This document shows positions 45,050 through 56,199 of a stretch of 64,000 bases of DNA, piece by piece. Numbering within the stretch: position 1 is the first letter of the stretch; the number at the start of each line of letters is the position of its first letter. A model generated the notes under the pieces. That model was not told the DNA's origin, did not search any database, and saw only the letters and a program-made list of their open reading frames with translations. The position numbers and the translations under genes were made by a program. Source of the stretch: Paraspadella gotoi (lineage: Eukaryota > Chaetognatha); assembly GCA_051294375.1 (NCBI GenBank), contig CM119270.1, forward strand, positions 2,030,486 to 2,094,485, written 5' to 3'.

Positions 45050-45211
45050 CGTCGAAACGAACGCGACCAAACACTATTTTTGGAAGCGTGTTCAAGACTG
45101 GGTCAAATGAACTTCGCGTACAGGAAGTCAGTCGAATTCACCATGTTTAGAATCCGTGGCCTTCCGCTTACGCCAGATGCCAGAAATTCAGGAGTAGTGA
45201 GAATTAATCAA
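45050..45211 (+). CDS. Possible terminal exon with adjacent AATAAA
   Basis: An open frame follows 'ggttaag' at about 45049 and ends at a TGA near 45209. It includes F-L-E-A-C-S-R-L-G-Q-M-N-F and F-R-I-R-G-L-P-L-T-P-D-A-R, with composition unlike the surrounding AT-rich sequence. AATAAA overlaps the stop region (about 45212), as in a gene with a very short 3' UTR. No family recognised and no upstream exon can be joined with certainty. Confidence 0.25.
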
Positions 45212-45230
45212 TGAATAAAAATTTTTTTTA

Positions 45231-45500
45231 TTAACCGCCACGAGATTTTAAACGATCGATGATGACTCCAATGTAACGGTACGGCTCCTTATTCCGCACA
45301 AGCGAAACTAACGAATGAAACTCGCAGAAAAACTCGCGAAAGAGAAGCAAGGACCTATCGCGAGTTCGCTTGTCGTGAATGAAATACCTTCCTCGGCATA
45401 CAACCAGATGGAACTCACACGACCATGCGACTCTTCCAAGCTCACGGTCACCTGCACACATTTGCTGCTCCGGACTGTTCGCAAGCTGTTCTGCTGTGCA
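45231..45500 (-). CDS. Coding candidate, ~88 residues, unrecognised
   Basis: A minus frame is open from about 45500 to a TAA at 45231. The first ATG gives 76 residues. Near the C-terminus are F-R-E-F-F-C-E-F-H and Y-R-Y-I-G-V-I-I-D-R-L-K. The plus strand is open for 76 codons over the same bases (45315-45545, M-K-L-A-E-K-L-A-K), so the coding strand is uncertain. No family recognised. Confidence 0.22.
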   Translation of the reverse strand, partial: CTAEQLANSPEQQMCAGDRELGRVAWSCEFHLVVCRGRYFIHDKRTRDRSLLLFREFFCEFHSLVSLVRNKEPYRYIGVIIDRLKSRGG

Positions 45501-45779
45501 CTAGACGCTTACATCCCAATAAAAATTCGCGAAAATTGTAAATAATACTAGTAAATTTTGAATGTAAAATATTTCATTCAATATTCGCCTATAAAATTAC
45601 GGGATTTTGTCAAAGATTGTTTTATGACATCGAAACTTATAAAGGTAAATAATATATCATATATAGTTTTGATTAATGAAATGCCATTATGCTTATTTTT
45701 AGCATTCGCCGAACCGGATTTTGTGGCGGTCGGTTATTATAGAGACCATGACGCGGCGAAGCTGGTTTAGGCTCTATAA

Positions 45780-46440
45780 TGTTTTAAGATTGCTCTTTGT
45801 GACGTAGTCGTCCGTCGTCGCTCGTCGTCACGGCTGTTTTAAAATATAAAACTACTTAAAACGCTTTTATAAGGTTAAGGAGCTAAAATGACTTACGTTC
45901 TTGTTTTTAATAAAAATTAATTTGAAATAATAACTTAAATAGCAAGTTTTAAGCAAAAGTGTGGGCGAATCATAGTAAGTTAAAGAATTCTAAGATCATA
46001 GCATTCTTCATCTTGAAATAGCTATTGATGAATTTTCATTATTACATTTGGATTTAAAGTATTTTTGTTTGAAATTTCCACTTCATTATGATTTACTCCA
46101 ATATGCAAATAAGATTAATAGTACTCATTATAAATTATCCAAAATTTAAGAAATAGTAATAAAATGCTTTAAATGCTAATTTACATATTGCAGTATATAA
46201 TAATTGAAGATGAAAGTCAAAAATTTTTTTTTAAATCTGATAATAATAATACATAATAATAATAATCGCGTCAAACGGAAAACTTTTTAAAATGACGAAG
46301 CTATAATGCTTAATTTTAAATACAATAAAAAATGAAATACTTTTACAAAGCTAGCGGATTGAAAAAAATTGTGAAAAATTTCGCAAATTGTAAAAACGCA
46401 TTGTAGACATTTTTTGGCTTTTCTTTTATTTATTATTTTA
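45780..46440. other. AT-rich sequence, nothing recognised
   Basis: Short CGTCGT patch at 45808-45830. Otherwise AT-rich and empty. Confidence 0.5.
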
Positions 46441-46449
46441 AATCTATAA

Positions 46450-46960
46450 CATATATTTTTTTAGAGCGCTGCTTATTTCTGAATCAGGGTGCTCTCATCT
46501 GTGTTGCGTCTGTCCTCTCGTCTCTCTAACGATCTCATGCCGTGATCGTTCAAATTTTTTGAAAAAGTTTGTTATTTTTTTCTTGTCTTAAAAAATATAT
46601 AAATTTGAATCAGGCGCTGCCTTTCCTGAATTGGGGGCCGTTTAAAAACGAAAGTTCAGGCTCTCGTCTCTTGCTCCCGTCTCGCCTCCGTTTCGCCATC
46701 TCTACTCTTTTTTTTAATAAAAAAAAAAAATTATTCACTTTTTTTTTTACCACCGTGCACACAGGCGACGAGTAAACGAGTTACCGGCTACTCTGTCTGC
46801 TTTCTCTCGGTCGTTCGGGCGCGTCGCTTCTCCTCATCTCTCCTCATCGTCTCCTCTCTATGCTTTTTTTTCTTTTCAGCCACGCGTGCACTGAGGACCG
46901 ACAGAGTAAAACGGAGTTCGCGACTCTGCAGACATTTCTCTGCTTGCGTGATCGTTTTTT
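46450..46960 (+). repeat. Diverged repeats of a GCGCTGC/CTCTCGTC segment
   Basis: 46453-46530 and 46611-46700 share 'gcgctgc', 'ctgaat' and 'ctctcgtctct'. 46749-46815 and 46880-46945 share 'gtgca', 'gagtaaa', 'cgactctg' and 'tttctctgc'-like phrases. Old duplications or members of a GC-richer repeat. Confidence 0.45.
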
Positions 46961-46975
46961 TGAAAATTCTGAATT

Positions 46976-47194
46976 ATGTTTTTCCTTCTAAAAACTTTTA
47001 TTATCGTTATTCTATTCGGGGGCTTTTCTCTCAATAACAAAATCCGCAAATTCTATAATCCCGAGAATTTTCGTAGGATACATTTTCTAAAAAAAGTGAA
47101 GAATAACATTATAATGATATGGGCAGTCTTGTCACATGTAAAGTCAGCTAATGTGGACCTATTATATATGCAACACTTTCGGCCGAAAATATAG
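46976..47194 (+). CDS. Small ORF with signal-peptide-like start
   Basis: 72 codons from ATG to TAG. The N-terminus M-F-F-L-L-K-T-F-I-I-V-I-L-F-G-G is hydrophobic, like a signal peptide or membrane anchor; the rest is basic. AT-rich codons often create Phe/Ile/Leu runs by chance, and no second feature (poly(A) signal spacing, splice sites, relatives) supports it. No family recognised. Confidence 0.15.
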   Translation: MFFLLKTFIIVILFGGFSLNNKIRKFYNPENFRRIHFLKKVKNNIIMIWAVLSHVKSANVDLLYMQHFRPKI

Positions 47195-47468
47195 TATAAT
47201 TGGCATGCATCACATTTAAAAATAAAAAAAATTGTTTTATTATATTATTGTAAACTTTGGACCCGGTTTGGCGCCACTATTGGCAAATTATATCTAAAAT
47301 AAGGAGTTGTATAGAAAGATATAAATCAACATTAAACATTACTGTTTTTTGTCATATCTGATAATTCTTGTAACTCAATTATTAATTTATAAATATTTTA
47401 GTGTATATAATTGTAGAACAAAGTTGGTGAGAAGAGAGAGTTAACGAACGAGATTTGGTTTAATTTTC
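47195..47468. other. AT-rich sequence, nothing recognised
   Basis: No gene, RNA or element recognised. Confidence 0.5.
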
Positions 47469-47744
47469 ATGATAAACGGACATGGTTTTGACTTACATAC
47501 AAGTCTTCTTCCAAGCGCCAATGTCATTTGTCGAATTGAAAGAGAAAATTTTGTGCATAAAGAAAGAGAGAGAGAGCAGAGGAGACAGAGGCAAAAATTT
47601 CAAACGACACGAGTTTTGAGAGAAGGAATAGTGTATCAGTTTTTTAAAATTAGGGAACAGGTGAGGGTGAGGACAGAGATAGTTTGTGAAAAGAAATTGA
47701 AAATTGGAGAGAGAGAGAGAGAGAAAGAGAGACAGTGGCTGTGA
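47469..47744 (+). CDS. ORF of 91 codons, charged, GA-influenced
   Basis: ATG at 47469 to TGA. The first 30 residues (M-I-N-G-H-G-F-D-L-H ...) are ordinary in composition. The rest is Glu/Arg/Lys-rich because it crosses GA repeats at 47567-47590 and 47705-47735. A coiled coil is possible but is expected from such sequence. The minus strand is also open for 109 codons. Unrecognised; probably chance. Confidence 0.15.
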   Translation: MINGHGFDLHTSLLPSANVICRIERENFVHKEREREQRRQRQKFQTTRVLREGIVYQFFKIREQVRVRTEIVCEKKLKIGEREREKERQWL

Positions 47745-48419
47745 AAATATAATCAGCATTATGAAATGTAGCAGAGCAATATTAAAAGTTTGTAAACTTC
47801 TAATAATGACATAAATATGCAAAATAGCTAGAGCCTACAAGTAAGAAATTTAGTGAGAATGAAATAGAAGTTCAGAAATGTAAAATGATTTATTGTTAGA
47901 TGAGGGAATAGCTAAAGTAAATTAGGAAAAGGGAAATTTTTAAGTAATAAGAAAGAGCTCAAATGAGCTTTGTTCTAAACCAAAATCACAAACGGAAACA
48001 GAAAAGGAAAAAAAAGCAGTATATATATTAGTAATAATTTTTATCTTCTTTTTTAATTAATAATTATTTGAGTTGATGAAAACTATTTAATCAAAATTAA
48101 TTAAAATATGCAAATAATACCAAATTTGACCTCGTCCTGGATTTCTTCCTAAAAAAAAAACACAATGCAAAAATATTATTCAAGATTAAAATTCTTTAAA
48201 TAAGGGAAATAAAATTTCCGGTGCTTATTTTTTTCTGGCAATACAAAATCCCAATTTAACATTCAACGATTTTCGTGGATTTTTTTTCTAAAAATTCTGA
48301 TTAATGTCTTTATATAAACGAGAAGAGACCTAATAATCGCGTTGTCGTTGGCGGAAAAACATGTCCAGGCCTCTCTCTCTCTTTCACTCATGACACTGCA
48401 TTTGTTTGTTTATTTAGCC
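47745..48419. other. AT-rich sequence, nothing recognised
   Basis: No gene, RNA or element recognised. Confidence 0.5.
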
Positions 48420-48680
48420 GATGAAATGATTCATCGAGCGTCAATGAATGACTATGCAATTTCGGCATCAATGAATTTGACTATATGCGTAGCAAATGAA
48501 TGATTATCATCATATCAATGAATGACTATCATCGGCATCAATCATTTGATTATCATCATATCAGTGCATTTGTTATCATGCGGCATCAATTAATTGGTTA
48601 TCAAATGCGCGTCAAATTAATTTAGTATATACATCGGCATCAATAATTGGTTATCAGTACGCAGATTGCAAATATTTCGG
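48420..48680 (+). repeat. Degenerate ~24 bp minisatellite (CATCGGCATCAATgaatgaTTAT)
   Basis: 'gcatcaat' recurs at least six times, alternating with 'ttatcatcatatcag' or 'tggttatca'. Diverged tandem repeat. Confidence 0.7.
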
Positions 48681-48940
48681 TTACGCATCAAAGCTGGCTG
48701 CGATCCTTATGCTTTTAAAGATTTTTGCCCGCAAGCCTTTTTATGATCTTGTTACAGCAAAAAAAGAGTTAAAAGAAGGGAAAAAAAAAGTGTATTACTA
48801 CCCCTAAACGCCTAAACTACCCGCTAAACCCAATTCATTTAACCAGTCGGATTAAAAGAAATATGATATAAAATAATAAAATAAATTAAATATAATACGA
48901 AATATGCAAAAATATATTTTATTCACATTTGGACAAATTA

Positions 48941-49156
48941 ATGGCAGAATTTCAACGGCACGCGTCGACCAGAAAGGCACGAGGCGACGACTGGCGGCGA
49001 AAAACAGAGATAACACGCACGATTGGTGAGACGTCGGCAGGGACCCGCAGTAGAAACAGCGGGAGCAACAGAGGCAGCTGTGAGGGTTTTTTTCAGTTGA
49101 TTTCTATTAGTTACGAAGAGATTCGATCAAGATATTGTATACGATTTAAAGTTTAA
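48941..49156 (+). CDS. ORF of 71 codons, basic Ser/Arg/Thr-rich, unrecognised
   Basis: ATG at 48941, TAA at 49154. The first 45 codons are GC-richer than the flanks and encode a hydrophilic stretch (H-A-S-T-R-K-A-R-G-D-D-W-R-R-K). A 'taatggcag' acceptor-like site overlaps the start. It could be an exon ending near the G-rich run at 49085. No known motif; no poly(A) signal at useful distance. Confidence 0.22.
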   Translation: MAEFQRHASTRKARGDDWRRKTEITRTIGETSAGTRSRNSGSNRGSCEGFFQLISISYEEIRSRYCIRFKV

Positions 49157-49264
49157 GGTTTAGAGAAAATAGTTTGAATTTGGTGGCAAACTTTTTTCTC
49201 TAAATCTCAATGCACAACGAAAAAGAAAGGAAAATAACATGATATTTAAGGTTAAATATTTTAC

Positions 49265-49500
49265 TTTTTAAAAAAGGTAGACGACGAAAACGACGACGAA
49301 AACGACGACGACATAAAAAGATGGCGCTCAAAAAGAAACAAAACGAAAGAACATCAAAACTTGAAAAAAAAATGGTTGTCAAATATAATCAAAAGTGAGA
49401 TCAGCGTCGAGTCAACTTTAGAAACGGAAGTGAACGAAAGTAAAGACGAGAAGATGACAAAAAGATGACAAAAAGATGACAAAAAGATGAAGGAACGTTG
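49265..49500 (+). repeat. GACGAAAAC and GACAAAAAGAT short tandem repeats
   Basis: GACGAAAAC units at 49278-49312. An 11 bp 'tgacaaaaaga' unit, three copies, at 49454-49488. Confidence 0.7.
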
Positions 49501-49589
49501 ACAAAAAAACCGACTCTATGATGGCGAAAAGATGCCCATTTTTTTTTCCAAAAGCCCCCTATTTCAGCATAAATTCAGATTTAAGTTAT

Positions 49590-49860
49590 TTTCTACGTTT
49601 AAAGATAAGATTAGGGGTTATGGATATTAAAAGGTTAAAGTTTGCGATTAGGTTAAAGTTTGGATAGAGATTAGAAATATGGATCAGAATATTGTGAGTG
49701 GGATAAGGTTAGAGATTAAGGGGTCATGAATTACAGTTGTGGGTTAGAGATTAGGTTATGGCTCGGAATAATTAGAGATTAAGTTTATCATTAGGTTAAA
49801 TATTTAGATTATATATTAAGATTAAAATAAAGTTTGTATTTGACGTGATATAGGTAAGTC
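49590..49860 (+). repeat. Degenerate GGTTAGAGATTAGG repeat
   Basis: 'ggttagagatta', 'gattaggtta' and 'aggttaaagtttg' phrases recur without strict period. A similar patch is at 53030-53180. Probably decayed TTAGG-like tandem sequence; not a telomere. Confidence 0.5.
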
Positions 49861-50079
49861 TTTTAGTTCAACGAAATGTTTTTAGAAGTATGTTTAAATT
49901 AAAATATAATATCAAATTTAAATATCAAATCATGATAGATTATAATACAGCTAAATAAAAAAACTTATCAGGAATTCAGGAGACTAGAAATAAGGGCGCT
50001 ATCAGAAAATAGTGCCGAAAAAATTAACAAACTTTAAAGAATATGATAAACTTGGACAAACAATTGACAAATGAATGAC

Positions 50080-50271
50080 AAACGTTGACCAAGAGATGAC
50101 ATAGAGATGACATAGAGATGACAAGAGAGGAGAGAGACTCGTCAAAGGACGGCGCACCGCGAAAAGCGAATGTCCTCCTTTGTTGCTGATCCGCCCAATT
50201 TCGACGCCCGTCACTAAAAAAAAGAAATCGAGGTCGAAGCCTAGAGATGAGAGAGAGAGACGACGAGAGAG

Positions 50272-50307
<36 letters not shown>

Positions 50308-50320
50308 AGAGAAGGATAAA
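50080..50320 (+). repeat. GATGACATAGA repeat and GA tract
   Basis: 'agatgacatag' units at 50093-50125. GA tract 50245-50312. Minus-strand Ser/Leu frames are spurious. Confidence 0.8.
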
Positions 50321-50464
50321 AGATCCAAGCAACAAGATGGGATCACATTGAAAAGAAAATGAAGATGTGAGATCAGATGAGTTAAAGAGAAAGAAAAAAA
50401 ATGTAAATGAGAAAAAATAATTATCTAAATCTATTACATTAATTTTATCCTATTAAAAAAGAAA

Positions 50465-50640
50465 GAATATTAGACCACTTCAGATAGGGAAGCCAGATTC
50501 TCTAGTAGTTTATAGACTCGATTGTGAGAAAGTCTTGATTGAAAGTTTGCAGGGCCTTGCTATGTTATTATCATGCATTATTAAATAGTATTATCTTATT
50601 GAATGATTGGATAAAATCTTGTACTTGTATTATACTTATA
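50465..50640 (-). repeat. R2 repeat, reverse, altered tail
   Basis: 'gaccacttcagatagggaagccag', 'tgtgagaaagtcttgattgaaag' and 'cttgctatgttattatc' occur in order. The tail has an extra 'tattaaatagtatta' segment. Confidence 0.75.
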
Positions 50641-50734
50641 TTTAAATTGATATCTAAATAGACTTGACCAGATACACCAGAGTATTATAAAAGTATCCTT
50701 CGATGAAAATATGCAAATAAGTTTTATAGATTTT

Positions 50735-50843
50735 AGAGAGAGAGAGAGAGANNNNNNNNNNNNNNNNNNNNNNNNNCAAAATAAGAGACAATCGCAGAGA
50801 CCTAAAGCATACATCAGGGACGGATTTAGAGAAGAGAAGAGAG

Positions 50844-50875
<32 letters not shown>

Positions 50876-50880
50876 ACGGA
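50735..50880 (+). repeat. GA tracts around a 25-N gap
   Basis: GA repeat to 50751, placeholder gap 50752-50776, unique ~50 bp, then GA repeat 50828-50876. Confidence 0.9.
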
Positions 50881-51955
50881 GAATGGATCCACTGAAAATT
50901 CGCGGATAAAGATTTTGACGACAGAAAAAAGACATCGAGATTTCCTTAGGATTTCTTGTGAGGAATTTTTGGTCACTCCTCAGATTTCGGGGAGATTTTC
51001 ATTCATTTTTTCACTTTTTTGTTTTTCTTTCATCAATCTGTGTGTCTATCGATCACACAACCACTTCACTCGGTTTTCTATGTAGGGAATATGGTATTGA
51101 GTGTGGATACGTAAATATTTAAACTAATTTTTTAAAAGAGAAATCGAAGTTTATTCGTTTTACAAAACAACAGTGGCGGTTTTTAATTCCTAAACAAAGG
51201 ACAATTTTCGAATCTTTTTCGAGGGCGACATCAGTTGTCCGTTATACTTTCTTTTTACCCGTGTTTTAAACAAACTTTTTTCCCTACAAAAACGCACCGA
51301 AAGAAAAACTTAACACAAACCTCACGTTTGTAAAATTTCTCTAATATTTTAAATTTTTTTAAAACATTCTCACTTTTAAATTTATTTCTTCTTCCAAAAT
51401 CTGATTTCTATTCTAATATCTGATATTTAATGATTTTTATTCTACATATCACCCCTGGAGATTAAAGGGTCCGGCACGAACTCAGTGAGAAAAGAAATCA
51501 GAATGGTCAGTGAAATTTGGTCGACAGGCATCCTGGTTATTGCGCTCATGAATGAAAGCAAACTATTTTTTAACTATCTTCTCTCTCTCTCTCTCTCTCT
51601 CTGAGGAAACATAGACTTATATTATTGTATTAAACTGGAATCATTTAAACTTTATGTCCAAATCTTGAAAAATACGTTTCTGATATATACTTAAATAATA
51701 TAGAAAAACTAAAGCATATCATTGAGTCGGATAGAGAGAGTGTGTTAAACGGTTAAAAAAGGAACGGGATCTATGTTGTAAATACTGAAATGTTAAAACT
51801 ATGATTATTAATTAGTCCACTTTGTATTCTTTTTGTTTTTGTTAATTTATTTACATTTCCTTAAAATGTGTAACATACCATGTATATTACGCCTCATAAC
51901 TGTTACATTGTTACTGTGTTAAACATTCGACATTTGAGCATAATAAATCAAATCA
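50881..51955. other. AT-rich sequence, nothing recognised
   Basis: Short TC tract at 51581-51601. No gene called. Confidence 0.5.
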
Positions 51956-52345
51956 AAATCAATCTCTCATTCTCGTCTCTCTTCTTCGCTGCCTTCATTC
52001 CCTCTCTCTCCCTCTCTTTCCCTCCTCTCTCTCTTCTTCTATCTTTCTCTCTCTCCTCGTCTACTTCATTACTCTCTCTCTGCCTCTCATACTCTCTTCC
52101 CTCTTCTCCCTCTCCTCTCACCTCTTTCTCATCTACTCTCTCTCTCTCATCCAAATTCCTCCCTTTAATCTCTCTCCCTCTCTCTTCTGTCTCTTCTATC
52201 TATCTCTCATCTGTATCTATCTCTCTTTCTCTCCTTGCCTTCTCATTCCTCTCATCTCCCTCTCTCCCTCTCTTTTCTCTCTATCTATCTCTCTCTCTCT
52301 ATCTACTCTCTCTCTCTGCCTCTCATTCTTCTCTTCTCCTTTCCC
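51956..52345 (+). repeat. Interrupted TC tract, ~390 bp
   Basis: CTCTCT with TCAT, TATC and CCTC interruptions. The 179-codon Ser/Leu frame is spurious. Confidence 0.9.
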
Positions 52346-53829
52346 TCCTTCCTATATTCCAATTAGCTTCTCGAAAACGGCATAACACAAAAACCCAGCG
52401 GGCGAGTTATCACGCCTAACGAATTGACGACACAGTTAGCGTCTTTAATTAATTAATACATTTAAATTATTTTTGTTCAACCAAACAATCCTTAAACCAA
52501 TGGCCTAGCGATGAACATGTAAATGCTAATGTATACAGTGATTAAAACTAATCTATCATGACATTAGATTATGGTATTAAAAGTAAATTTTGTCTAAAAT
52601 TCTTTCCTCCTGAGGGTAATAGCCTAATTAAAATTTCATATATTCATATACTAGAGAATTTTTTTTTTTAATCTAAAAATTTTGCTGAATGGATCTGAAT
52701 AGAGCATAAAAAGCTTAAACAAGAAATAATTACAGCTTTTAAATTTTTTTATATTCTTCTTAAGTGAAAATATTTAAAAAATAATATATAAATCGAAAAA
52801 TGATGAAGAAAATATTACTTGACATGGAGTGACGGCTACCCCCTAATTATCGGGGCAGTGCTCTCCTACTATAAAATTGCGTACACAGTCTCAAAATATT
52901 ATATTCATTAATTAACAAGTTTTTCGCTGTCTGAATTTGCAACAGGCTCTTGAATAAAAAGATGTCATTTGACCTTATTTTCAACAAAATTTTAAATTGG
53001 TATTCATTATTGTTTTTAATCTGAAAATAAGTTTAAGAATTATTATAGATATAGGTTTGAATTAAGCTTGGGATTAGTTGGTGATTACGGATAGGGAATA
53101 TGATTTGATCATATGGTTTAGAGTTAAAGTTAATGGGATATTTTTTTGGCTTTAGGGTTAGAGATAAGTGTTAACGGTTTAACGCGGAGGAAATGAGTTA
53201 CTGCGTTTTTATATATCATTCCTCGATGTAATATTTGAGTTATATTCAGGGATTAAGCGAAACAGAAAGGCGCGCTTTTGGAAAAAAGAGAGCCAATAAT
53301 TTTTATTCTCATCTTATTTTTTATATTAATTTTGTTATCAAGTTCTAATATTCCTATGTCTTTCTTAAACTTCCCAGTCTTGCGGAGGAACACGAAAAAG
53401 TTAAAGAAGACGAAGAGAAGTTTGAAGAAAAAAAAGAAGAAATAAAAAAACAAGAATAGAAATCTCGAGTCTGGAAAAAAAGGAATTCAGCTGACTCAAA
53501 CAAAGAAAACTGCTTTATGGAACGACGTCCGGGTCAGAATTGTTCTTCTGTTCTTATCACAGAAGGATCTGTTTGTTTGTTGATTCCAGTAAGAGGCTTT
53601 TTCGTTTGTTTTTAATCCGCTTGTTGACTTTGTTAGTCTACAGTGTCATTATTATTTTAATTTGCTTCCAAATCGTGACTTTAATTATTTGTTGGTTGGA
53701 AATTGATGACTCTTGTTAAGTTGGCACGTCTTTAGATGTTTTACTTTTGAAATTCAATTTTATATTTAATTATATCTGGTTTTCAATTTCATTACTGATG
53801 TTTAATTAGTCTTTTAACAATCAGGACAT
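52346..53829. other. AT-rich sequence, nothing firm
   Basis: Contains the 'ggttagagataag' patch at 53030-53180. The Phe-rich minus frame at 53253-53453 is compositional. Confidence 0.5.
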
Positions 53830-54241
53830 GCAAACCAAACGTCGGGAATCAGCTTGACCGGAGCAAAGCTTGGGACGAGCAAGCTACAAGCATCTCATGT
53901 TCGAGAACTGCTGTGTCGCAGAAATGCAGATTTTAAACAAGACGATCTTCCCAAAATCATAATATTTAAAATAATTAATTTAATACTTTTAAGAATAACC
54001 AAAAAGTCTCGAATTCTCGTCCACGTTGGTATTGAAAGTACAACAGTCCAAAACGAGAAGCGAAAATAAACCTGGTGATAGTGCTGTTTCACCGAAAAAG
54101 TTAAATTGGGATCTCTTTTCTAATTGGCTTCTCGGCAAAAAAAACAAACGCAAAACAAAGCAAGAACAAAAAGCACAACAAAATGGCTTCGAATTGTTAA
54201 TTTTTCCCTTTAATGTAGATTTTTGTTTCATCGTCACGTGA
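53830..54241 (+). CDS. Possible exon(s), unrecognised
   Basis: 'ttttaacaatcag' at 53811-53823 is a fair splice acceptor. After it two plus frames are open: one to TAA 53934 (C-K-P-N-V-G-N-Q-L-D-R), one to 54069. A further frame ending TGA at 54239 contains K-K-L-N-W-D-L-F-S-N-W-L-L-G-K-K-N-K-R-K-T-K, a Trp/Leu patch followed by a basic cluster. No single frame spans the region and the minus strand is open too, so exon limits are not resolved. No family recognised. Confidence 0.22.
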
Positions 54242-54820
54242 CCATTGGTGTTTACATTATTATGGTGCGCACAATACAAATATTAAACAACCAACAGAAG
54301 AATTTCCTGAGAAAGTTATTTTCTTTTTTTTTTAACTAAGACTTCTGCTGCACAATCTAAAAAGCAAAGAGTTCAATTACTTCTTGGGACTAATTACCAA
54401 CAATTCTCAAGACAAATGTAAAAACTGAACGACTGAGTGATATTTACATTCTGTTCATTATTATGAATATGGAAAACCGAAGGGTCTGTAAAATCTCACT
54501 AATTTATCACGGTTTGATTATATCACCCAACGAGAAATCAAGCCAAACATAGCAAAACATAAATTGAACGGTCAGTTTTCTTCCGTCTTTCTCAATGATC
54601 AAATCAGAGAAACAAATAATTGGTTTTGTTTAAATTAAGTTTTCGCTGACTTGTTACCCTCCGAACAGCGGACTTTTTTAAAAACATTTAATCAACAAAT
54701 GAATCTCGCACGAATCTTTCGCGCGGCAACCAGGACGTCGACGCAATTCAATGGAACGACATCACTAGTTTTCTAATCTTACGGTTGGGACCGATCCAAT
54801 TTTATTTTATTAGGTTTAAA
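54242..54820. other. AT-rich sequence, nothing recognised
   Basis: No gene, RNA or element recognised. Confidence 0.5.
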
Positions 54821-54827
54821 ATCTCTC

Positions 54828-54903
54828 TTACTTCCTCTCTCTCTCTCTCTCTTGTCTCTCTCCTACTCTCCTCATCTCTCTCTCCTCCTCTCTCTCTCTC
54901 CTG
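54828..54903 (+). repeat. TC tract
   Basis: Interrupted (TC)n. Confidence 0.9.
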
Positions 54904-55215
54904 CCCTCCTGCGGAGGAGAGGACGTCTCGAACGCTCGAATTTTTTTTACTGTTTTTTTCCTCTCTAAATTAAATTTCGATTAGGGTTGCGATTTAAATT
55001 TCAAAATCTAACTAGAGTTTAAAACAAGAAACAAAAAACTAATTTTAAATTTCAAAAAGGGCAATTAAAATATGTTTATTACTGACGTTCATTCGTTTAT
55101 TACTAGTTTATTATTTTTTATAATCAATTGTAGGCTTTTTTCCTATATGTGTTTAATTTTTTCTCTCCATCATTCAGATTAACTTTTTACTTCCCAACTT
55201 TATTTACCGTAAATT
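54904..55215. other. AT-rich sequence, nothing recognised
   Basis: No gene, RNA or element recognised. Confidence 0.5.
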
Positions 55216-55219
55216 GTAA

Positions 55220-55625
55220 GAGGAGAGAGAGAGAGATGGGAGAGAAGAGAGAGAGAGATAGAGTAAGAGAGAGGAGAGAGAGATGAGGAGAGAGAGAGAG
55301 AGAAGCGAAGTGAGTCGATTAATCCTCCGAGAATTAATCCTTAATTTTAAATTTATTCAAGCGCCTTATATTTTTTTCAAATTAATTTCAATGTTTTGAC
55401 AGTAGTAATAATTAGACTTCCGTTTTTTGAAATTGTATTGTGTAAACTAAAAACAATCTTGACAAATTAAATATAAAATAAAGGAACTGGTTTCGAAGAA
55501 ATTAAAGAGAGAGAGAAGGATGAGAGAAGAGGAGAGAGATCTGAGAGCAGAGAGGATCCAGAGAGAGAGAGAGAGAGAGAGAGAGATGAGACTGAGAGAG
55601 AGAGAGGAAAGAGTGATGAAGGAGA
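55220..55625 (+). repeat. GA tracts
   Basis: GA-rich at 55220-55305 and 55503-55615, separated by AT-rich sequence. Confidence 0.9.
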
Positions 55626-55696
55626 GACTTAATACGATCCTTCGCGAAAAGAAAACACCGCGCTGAAGAAGCGATCGGATAAGTGAAAAGGCGTCG

Positions 55697-55885
55697 ATGC
55701 TTTTTCAGTCGACTCTACGTCATTTTAGCGGGGTACGCCTCACTTTTTTGGAGGCCGGAAAGAGAGAGAAGAGACAAGACGAGACACCTTACCCAAATGA
55801 AGGAAGAGAGGAAAAGAAACCATCACCGACCATCGACGATATCGGACTACTGATCTCATTACTTCCATTATTAATTAATTATTAA
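55697..55885 (+). CDS. ORF of 62 codons, unrecognised
   Basis: ATG 55697 to TAA 55883. Mixed composition with a central charged segment (R-E-K-R-Q-D-E-T-P-Y-P-N-E) and a hydrophobic C-terminal stretch (L-L-I-S-L-L-P-L-L-I). It starts just after a GC-richer patch (55625-55740). No domain, splice or poly(A) evidence. It could be a short gene or an exon. Confidence 0.22.
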   Translation: MLFQSTLRHFSGVRLTFLEAGKREKRQDETPYPNEGREEKKPSPTIDDIGLLISLLPLLINY

Positions 55886-56014
55886 ATACCAAAAACAATT
55901 AAATTTAAAATTAAAAATGAGAAAACCCCAAACCGACAATTGGACGAGATTCTTTCGTTCCTTTTCTTCTCTTGCGTCTTACTTCAGTCGTCGTCGTCGA
56001 CTCTACACGGTAAG

Positions 56015-56128
56015 AAGCCCGGATGTTAATTAGGAGTGGTTAAAGAAAATCCCCGGATGTAGTGACGTGGTTAAAAGAAATACCCGGATGTAGTTTAGTG
56101 GTTCAAAATACCCGGATGTTAATTGAAA
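56015..56128 (+). repeat. ~30 bp minisatellite with CCCGGATGT core
   Basis: Four units beginning 'cccggatgt' at about 56019, 56051, 56082 and 56111, most followed by 'gtggttaaaagaaa'-like sequence. Confidence 0.85.
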
Positions 56129-56199
56129 AATCCTGTTTTTTCGATCAAAACCTGTTTTTTTTATTTTTTGTTTTTTTTCTGTGAATGAGAATTCATCTT

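Noticed and set aside
43151-45780. Ciliate-type genetic code with TAA/TAG read as glutamine
   Set aside because: Joining frames across TAA/TAG looks attractive at two places, but other candidate frames end normally in TAA or TAG and the rest of the window does not resemble a ciliate genome.
45558-45850. Two-exon gene with a 58 bp GT-AG intron (45645-45702)
   Set aside because: Donor and acceptor look good and frames join, but the upstream exon has in-frame stops just before it and no start codon or acceptor that fits.
49590-49860. Telomeric repeat
   Set aside because: TTAGG-like phrases are irregular, degenerate and internal; no perfect array.
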